Shown here piece by piece: positions 59,225-64,000 of a DNA stretch of 64,000 nt; position 1 is the stretch's first letter; each line of letters starts with the position of its first letter. Both the position numbers and the translations under genes were made by a program. The stretch covers positions 1 through 64,000 of the forward strand of contig NZ_JAFEIF010000027.1 in assembly GCF_017848645.1 (NCBI RefSeq). Direction: 5' to 3'. This DNA is from Limnohabitans sp. (GTDB lineage Bacteria > Pseudomonadota > Gammaproteobacteria > Burkholderiales > Burkholderiaceae_C). Below the pieces are notes generated by a model that was not told the origin of the DNA, ran no database searches, and saw only the letters and a program-made list of their open reading frames with translations.

Positions 59225-60618
59225 GCAGGCCCCTCGGTTTGGGCGCTGAGCGTGTTTTCAAACGGAATGGGTTTGATGGGCGCTTGCCCACGCAAACGGC
59301 CCACCTGCGAGGGCGATTGCTGTGTGCAATGCGCCAGCAACTCGGCTGCGGCGCACCCACACATCCGCCCCTGGCAGCGCCCCATGCCGACGCGCGAAAA
59401 AGCCTTCAAACGGTTCAGCTCAAGCGCCCCCGATGCTTTGGCCGCGTTGCGAATGTCTCCGGCTGTGATCTCTTCGCAGCGGCAGATCACCACTGCATCC
59501 GAGGTCAACGCGGGCCATTGGTGCGGCTCGGGAAAGGCCTTGGTCAAACCCGCCCCAAAAGTCTTGCGTCGGGCCATCATTTTGTCCAGCGCCTCGATGC
59601 GTGCTTTTTCATCTTCGCTCAGCACCAGTCCTTGATCGCTGAGCAATGCCCACGCCGCCCGTTCACCAGACCATTGCGCGGCATCGGCACCCTGAATGCC
59701 CGCCCCATCGCCGGCCAAGTAAAGCCCTGGTACGGAGGCGCGGCCAGCGCTGTCTTTGGCAGGCAACCAGGCCCTGTCGGCCTCGTCATAGACCCATTCA
59801 CAACCCAACAAATCGGCCAACTGCGTTTCGGATCGTAAACCGTAACCCGTGGCCACGGCATCACAAACAAGGCGGTGTTCGCCTTGTTTGTCGCGCCAGA
59901 TCAACCGCTCTACCGATGCCTTGCCCAGCGCTTGCACCGGCAACGCACCTCGGTGAATCGGCACGCCATGCGCCATCAGCCAAGCCACGTAATACACGCC
60001 TTTGGACAGCATCGATGCCTGGGCCGTCAGCTCAGGCAACGCGCGAAGTTGATCGCTCCACTGGGCACTGTCCAAAATGGCCGCCACCTGCCCACCCGCT
60101 TTGGCGTATTGGTAAGCCACCAAATAAAGCAGCGGCCCCGTGCCCGCAAAAACCACTTGACGGCCAATGGCGCAGCCCTGAAATTTCAGCGCCACTTGAG
60201 CGCCGCCCAAGCTGAAGACGCCCGGCAGTGTCCAACCCAGGAAGGGCAAGATCCGGTCGGTGGCCCCGGTGGCCACCAGCAAGGCCCCATAGGGCAAGAC
60301 CGATGTCTTGCCCTCGTGCAGCAAATCCAGGCAAGCCGCTTGTGCATTCCACACCAAGGTGTTGGGCCGGTAATCAATGTGCGGCAACAAGTCCTGCATG
60401 GCCTGGAGCACAGCCCCAGCTTTGTCCGACTCAAACCCGTAAAGGGCCTTTGGGCTGCGCTGAAAATGTGCAGGCGGTTGGCGGAAAATCTGGCCGCCGT
60501 GGCGAGCGTTTTCATCCAGCACCACCGGGCGCAAACCTTTGCGCACCAGGGTTTGCGCAGCCAGCATGCCGGCCGGTCCTGCGCCCACAATCACAGGGGG
60601 TGACTGAAGCTTGTTCAT
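59221..60618 (-). CDS. NAD(P)/FAD oxidoreductase, opine/hydroxyproline dehydrogenase alpha-type
   Basis: This 465-residue flavoprotein has FAD motif VGAGPAGMLAAQTL at the N-terminus, a second Rossmann motif (VFAGTGPLLYLVAYQY) and a C-terminal BFD-like [2Fe-2S] part with CRCEEI and GRCQGRMCG. This architecture is found in the alpha subunit of octopine/nopaline oxidases, HcnB and D-hydroxyproline dehydrogenases. Electrons from the DAO subunit would pass through it. Substrate unknown. Confidence 0.92.
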   Translation of the reverse strand: MNKLQSPPVIVGAGPAGMLAAQTLVRKGLRPVVLDENARHGGQIFRQPPAHFQRSPKALYGFESDKAGAVLQAMQDLLPHIDYRPNTLVWNAQAACLDLLHEGKTSVLPYGALLVATGATDRILPFLGWTLPGVFSLGGAQVALKFQGCAIGRQVVFAGTGPLLYLVAYQYAKAGGQVAAILDSAQWSDQLRALPELTAQASMLSKGVYYVAWLMAHGVPIHRGALPVQALGKASVERLIWRDKQGEHRLVCDAVATGYGLRSETQLADLLGCEWVYDEADRAWLPAKDSAGRASVPGLYLAGDGAGIQGADAAQWSGERAAWALLSDQGLVLSEDEKARIEALDKMMARRKTFGAGLTKAFPEPHQWPALTSDAVVICRCEEITAGDIRNAAKASGALELNRLKAFSRVGMGRCQGRMCGCAAAELLAHCTQQSPSQVGRLRGQAPIKPIPFENTLSAQTEGPA

Positions 60619-60917
60619 GTTTTCACCACCAAGCGCATCCCTGACTCAATCAGGCGCAGACAACTGCGCAGCCGGGCACCGTCTTCTGTGGCGACCCAGC
60701 AATCCTGGCAAGCCCCCATGACACAAAACCCCGCCCGCAGGGTACCGGATTGATCGCTTTGGCCCAGAGCGCGACTTTGAGTCAGCAAGGCGGTCATGAT
60801 GGTGTCACCTGCCAACGCCTCGCAAGCTTGGCCATTGAGAAAAAAACCCAGCGTCTCACGCTCGGTCTCGGCCAGTCTGACCCACAAACCTGAGCCTGCG
60901 CAAGGTTCTTGTTTCAT
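60615..60917 (-). CDS. Small [2Fe-2S] subunit (HcnA/opine oxidase gamma-like)
   Basis: This 100-residue protein has the [2Fe-2S] set Cys-x4-Cys-x2-Cys in GFCVMGACQDCWV and a fourth Cys in RLRSCLRL. It is the small subunit of hydroxyproline- or opine-dehydrogenase complexes, linking the flavoproteins. Both gene junctions are 4-base ATGA overlaps, suggesting strict stoichiometry with its partners. Confidence 0.93.
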   Translation of the reverse strand: MKQEPCAGSGLWVRLAETERETLGFFLNGQACEALAGDTIMTALLTQSRALGQSDQSGTLRAGFCVMGACQDCWVATEDGARLRSCLRLIESGMRLVVKT

Positions 60918-61708
60918 TTGCCACCCAACAGTATTTTGTCCAGACCATACAGTCGGTCCAAGATGACCATCACCCCTGCGGTCAAAGCCACCATCAACGC
61001 CGATACGGCAGCCATCAAGGGGTCGACCGACTCCGTGGCGTACATGTACATGCGCACGGGCAAAGTCACCGTGGCTGGAGAGGTCACAAAAATAGACATG
61101 GTCACCTCATCAAAGCTGTTGATGAAAGCCAGCAACCACCCACCCGTCACGCCGGGCAAGATCATGGGCAAGGTCACGCGCCTGAAGACCGTCATCCGAC
61201 TCGCCCCCAAAGACAAAGCGGCATGCTCACAGTGCTTGTCCATGCCCACAGCCGCTGCCAACACCAGGCGCAAGGCATAGGGGGTGATCACCACCACATG
61301 CGCCAACATGAGCCAATAAAAATTGCCTGTCGCGCCAATGAGTGTGAACAGCCTCAAGATGGCCACACCCAACACCAAGTGCGGCACGATCAAAGGTGAA
61401 AGAAACAAGGCATTGAGTGCGTCGCGCCCTTTGAATTCATAGCGTGAAATGGCCAAGCCAGCAGGCACGGCCACCAGCGTGGACAAGCTGGCTGCACCCA
61501 AAGCCAGCCACAGACTGTTCCAGAACGAAGTGACGAAATCAGGGTGCTCAAACACGGCCTTGAACCAGCGCAATGAATACTCAGTGGTCGGAATCGTCAA
61601 GGTGTTTTCAGGAGTGAACGCGACCAGGCAAACCACAATCAATGGCGCCAGCATGAAGACCATCACCAGTGCGTTGAACAGCTTTGCAAGCCCGCCATTG
61701 GAGGTCAT
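60914..61708 (-). CDS. ABC transporter permease (PotC-like)
   Basis: This 264-residue permease has six transmembrane segments and the EAA loop EHAALSLGASRMTVFRRVTL, which contacts the ATPase. PotC-like permeases import polyamines, opines or similar cationic or amide compounds. It overlaps the PotB-like gene by 4 bases and the small Fe-S gene by 4 bases. Confidence 0.94.
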   Translation of the reverse strand: MTSNGGLAKLFNALVMVFMLAPLIVVCLVAFTPENTLTIPTTEYSLRWFKAVFEHPDFVTSFWNSLWLALGAASLSTLVAVPAGLAISRYEFKGRDALNALFLSPLIVPHLVLGVAILRLFTLIGATGNFYWLMLAHVVVITPYALRLVLAAAVGMDKHCEHAALSLGASRMTVFRRVTLPMILPGVTGGWLLAFINSFDEVTMSIFVTSPATVTLPVRMYMYATESVDPLMAAVSALMVALTAGVMVILDRLYGLDKILLGGK

Positions 61709-62565
61709 GCCACCCCCATTGATTTTTTGTAACGGCCTTCCAGCACGCGGTTGTAGCTGAGCATGACCACCAGATTGGCCACCAGCAAAATCAAGGCCAA
61801 AGTGGCCCCCAGCGGCCAGTTCAGTTCGTGCAGGTATTCGTCATAAACCACAGTGGCCACCATTTTCAAACGCCGCCCTCCCAACAAACCCGGAATGGCA
61901 AAAGCACTTGCACACAAGCCAAACACGATCAGACAGCCCGACAGAATCCCGGGCATCACCTGTGGCAACACAATGCGACGCACAGCAGTCCATCGCGATG
62001 CCGACAAAGACAGCGCCGCCTGTTCGACGCCCGGATCGAGCTTTTGCAGTGAGGTCCAGATCGGAATGATCATGAAAGGCAGCATGACGTGCACCAAGGC
62101 AATCACCACGGCCCACTCGGTGTAGAGGACTTTGAATGTGCCCAGGCCCGCAAAGTTGAAAAATTGGCTGATCACGCCTCGCGGCCCCAGCAGCATGCTC
62201 CAGCCAAAGGCCCTCACCACCACAGAAATCAGCAAGGGAGCCAGTACCACCAGCAAACACACCGTGCGCCATGGGTCACGCATGCGGCTCAACACATAGG
62301 CCTCAGGGGCACCGATCAGCAGGCATATGGCGGTCGTCACGGCAGACACCCAAAACGTTCGCCAGAAAATTTCAAAGTAATACGGGTCGGTCAGCACTGC
62401 CACGTAATGGGCCAAGGTGTACGCGTCTTTGACCCCCGTGTTGTAGTCAAAAACGTGGAATGACAGAATGCCCGTCATCAACAAAGGCAGCAGCAACAAA
62501 CCACAAAACAGCAGCAAAGCCGGTGCCGACAGAAACCAGGGTGTCCAGCGCCCCGGCCTGTTCAT
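61705..62565 (-). CDS. ABC transporter permease (PotB-like)
   Basis: This 286-residue permease has six transmembrane segments and the EAA loop EQAALSLSASRWTAVRRIVLP. The start MNRPGRW at 62565 overlaps the ATPase stop by 4 bases (ATGA). A longer frame runs into the ATPase gene but would not be used. With the PotC-like partner it forms the membrane channel of the importer. Confidence 0.94.
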   Translation of the reverse strand: MNRPGRWTPWFLSAPALLLFCGLLLLPLLMTGILSFHVFDYNTGVKDAYTLAHYVAVLTDPYYFEIFWRTFWVSAVTTAICLLIGAPEAYVLSRMRDPWRTVCLLVVLAPLLISVVVRAFGWSMLLGPRGVISQFFNFAGLGTFKVLYTEWAVVIALVHVMLPFMIIPIWTSLQKLDPGVEQAALSLSASRWTAVRRIVLPQVMPGILSGCLIVFGLCASAFAIPGLLGGRRLKMVATVVYDEYLHELNWPLGATLALILLVANLVVMLSYNRVLEGRYKKSMGVA

Positions 62566-63608
62566 GGCATCACCCGCATAGCGGCATCGGACCAATTCAG
62601 ACCGGTGATTTGCCCCTCTTGGAGGGGCAAACTTTCGTTGTTGGCACAGGTCACGGTCAGCAGTCCAAGCGCTGTGTCGATCTGGTAGAGCCATTGGCTG
62701 CCCAGGAAAAACCGCGCCTTGACAGTCCCCTCCAAACGGCCCGTGCCGGGTGCAACGCACAGAATTTTTTCGGGTCTCACGCTGACCATCAACGCCTGCC
62801 CTTCTGCCCAGACGCCACCAGCGACTGGGAGCTTCAAGCCTTGCATGTCTATGAAGCAATCTCCCTCGTTGACTTTGACTTGGCCATGCAAAAGGTTAGC
62901 TTTGCCAACAAATGTGGAAATGAAGGGTGTCTGAGGGTTTTCGTACAACGCATACGGTTTGTCGATTTGCGTGACGCGCCCTGCTTGCATGACCACCACC
63001 CGGTCGCTCAGCGACATGGCTTCGGTTTGGTCATGCGTGACCATGATGGTGGTGGTCCCCACTTTGCGCTGGATTTGCCGCAATTCAAACTGCATTTCTT
63101 CACGCAGTTTGGCGTCCAGGTTGGACAAAGGCTCGTCCAGCAACAACACTGGCGGCTCAATCACCAAAGCGCGAGCCAAAGCCACCCTTTGGCGTTGCCC
63201 GCCCGAGAGTTCCCGGGGGTAGCGCTGCGCCAAATCGCTCAGGTGCACCAAAGCCAAAGCCGAGGCCACGCGCTGAACACGTTCGGCCTTGGCCATGGAG
63301 CGCATCTCCAAGCCAAAACTCACGTTTTGGGCCACCGTCATGTGGGGAAACAGCGCATAGCTTTGAAACACAATGCCCAAGCCGCGCGTGTTCGGGGCTT
63401 TGTGGGTGATGTTCTGGCCATCCAGAAAAATGTCACCTTCGCTGGCTTCTACAAAGCCGGCCATCATTTGCAGCGTGGTGGTTTTGCCGCAGCCCGAAGG
63501 CCCCAGCAGGGTGACGAACTCGCCTTTTTCAACGCTCAGGTTCACCTTGTCGACGGCGCATTGCGTGCCGTAAAACTTGGAAAGATTTGTCAGCGTCAAA
63601 AAAGACAT
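62562..63608 (-). CDS. ABC transporter ATP-binding protein (PotA-like)
   Basis: This 348-residue ATPase has Walker A GPSGCGKTT, the signature LSGGQRQRVALARAL, Walker B VLLLDEPLSNLD and a C-terminal TOBE-like domain. It is the first gene of the seven-gene operon and energises uptake by the two permeases. The 188-bp A/T-rich gap to the divergent IclR gene should carry the promoter. Confidence 0.95.
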   Translation of the reverse strand: MSFLTLTNLSKFYGTQCAVDKVNLSVEKGEFVTLLGPSGCGKTTTLQMMAGFVEASEGDIFLDGQNITHKAPNTRGLGIVFQSYALFPHMTVAQNVSFGLEMRSMAKAERVQRVASALALVHLSDLAQRYPRELSGGQRQRVALARALVIEPPVLLLDEPLSNLDAKLREEMQFELRQIQRKVGTTTIMVTHDQTEAMSLSDRVVVMQAGRVTQIDKPYALYENPQTPFISTFVGKANLLHGQVKVNEGDCFIDMQGLKLPVAGGVWAEGQALMVSVRPEKILCVAPGTGRLEGTVKARFFLGSQWLYQIDTALGLLTVTCANNESLPLQEGQITGLNWSDAAMRVMP

Positions 63609-63715
63609 TCACCACACTCCTGTGCCCGCTGGCCTGGCTTTGGCCTTTGCAAATATGGACGACGGACATTGACAAATGGTGTTTGAATCAGGCGATGGCG
63701 TCAACAGGGTATTTC

Positions 63716-63762
63716 ATTAAATGATAAAAGTATTTATTTAATTCCATTCAGTCGAATTAAAT
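63716..63762. promoter_or_regulatory. Three A/T heptamers spaced 20 bp (IclR operator candidate)
   Basis: ATTAAAT at 63716-63722, its complement ATTTAAT at 63736-63742 and ATTAAAT at 63756-63762 start exactly 20 bp apart, about two helical turns. They lie in the divergent promoter region between the PotA-like and IclR genes, where an IclR operator is expected. Binding is inferred. Confidence 0.45.
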
Positions 63763-63796
63763 CCATAAAATTTCTTCAAAACTTCGGATCATCAAC

Positions 63797-64000
63797 ATGA
63801 CAACACCACAAATGGGATCAGGCGTGCTCGAACGCGCCTTCGCCATCATTGGCCATTTGTCCCAAGCCCAGCGCGAGGGAGCAAGGGTGACCCAAATCGC
63901 CAAAGACATCGGTTTGACGCAAGCCACCGTGCACCGCACTTTGCAGGCGCTCATTGCCCAAAATGTGGTGGAACAAGATGAGCGGACCAAGCATTACCGC
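63797..64000 (+). CDS. IclR family transcriptional regulator (5' part)
   Basis: The first 68 residues are in the window. They contain the IclR winged helix-turn-helix: GVLERAFAIIGHL, VTQIAKDIGLTQATVHRTL and LIAQNVVEQDERTKHYR. The gene is divergent from the seven-gene ABC/dehydrogenase operon and probably controls it in response to the imported compound. The effector domain lies beyond the right edge. Confidence 0.92.
   Translation, partial: MTTPQMGSGVLERAFAIIGHLSQAQREGARVTQIAKDIGLTQATVHRTLQALIAQNVVEQDERTKHYR

Overview
The window looks like chromosome from a GC-rich betaproteobacterium of the order Burkholderiales, most likely a Comamonadaceae-type freshwater or soil heterotroph. The supports are two Bug-type (tripartite tricarboxylate) periplasmic receptors, the metX-metW pair, kdsD-kdsC-lptC, many aromatic or organic-acid catabolic genes, and strongly GC3-biased codon use. 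The genus cannot be fixed from the sequence alone. No rRNA, tRNA, CRISPR array or intact insertion sequence was recognised.

Layout. 1-2.7 kb: end of a carbohydrate-type ABC operon, a Gfo/Idh/MocA dehydrogenase and a GntR/UTRA regulator, with a shared A/T-rich motif as a possible operator. 2.9-7.7 kb: a predicted lipoprotein methyltransferase, a 1072-residue self-sufficient (catabolic type) reductive dehalogenase with fused flavin/ferredoxin reductase, and an SDR. 7.8-10.9 kb: NIPSNAP protein, argE, a Bug receptor and a universal stress protein. 11.1-15.5 kb: an SHP-DHC-cytochrome b redox module facing a PepSY protein and a two-component system. The DHC leader appears frameshifted. 15.5-18.3 kb: REP-like element, two YceI proteins, cytochrome b561, a heptanucleotide tandem repeat and an extradiol dioxygenase. 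18.4-28.1 kb: LysR regulator with a perfect operator-like palindrome, aldehyde dehydrogenase, pcp, cytochrome c, MpaB-like protein, lipocalin, an SDR lacking its catalytic residues, an isocitrate-lyase-family enzyme, a second Bug receptor and a FadR-type GntR regulator.

28.1-34.2 kb is an accessory island with visibly lower GC and different codon use. It carries one minus-strand operon (GNAT acetyltransferase, haem-oxygenase-like di-iron enzyme, MFS exporter, MetZ-like PLP enzyme and perhaps a small membrane protein), and a divergent GlxA/AraC-type regulator. Its content suggests a compact pathway that makes or modifies a small amino-acid-derived molecule. This is the best candidate in the window for an undescribed system.

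34.2-36.7 kb: aromatic hydroxylase, DUF2783 and VOC operon. 36.8-41 kb: small membrane protein, ATP-grasp-like orphan, YraQ-type permease and mini-thioredoxin. 41-46.6 kb: metX-metW-bcr operon followed by an AMP/thymidine-phosphorylase-like enzyme and a PRPP-synthase-like protein, all downstream of a recognisable SAM-II riboswitch plus terminator on the minus strand. 46.7-51.3 kb: formate/nitrite-family channel, GDT1-family transporter, GNAT, ammonium transporter and a glycine-rich RRM protein. 51.5-56.9 kb: lptC-kdsC-kdsD, a KefB-type antiporter, apt and a cupin.

57-64 kb: a seven-gene operon in which all six gene junctions overlap by the same 4 bases. It encodes a polyamine/opine-type ABC transporter and a three-subunit FAD/[2Fe-2S] amine or opine dehydrogenase. 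A divergent IclR regulator sits behind a promoter region with three A/T heptamers spaced exactly 20 bp apart.
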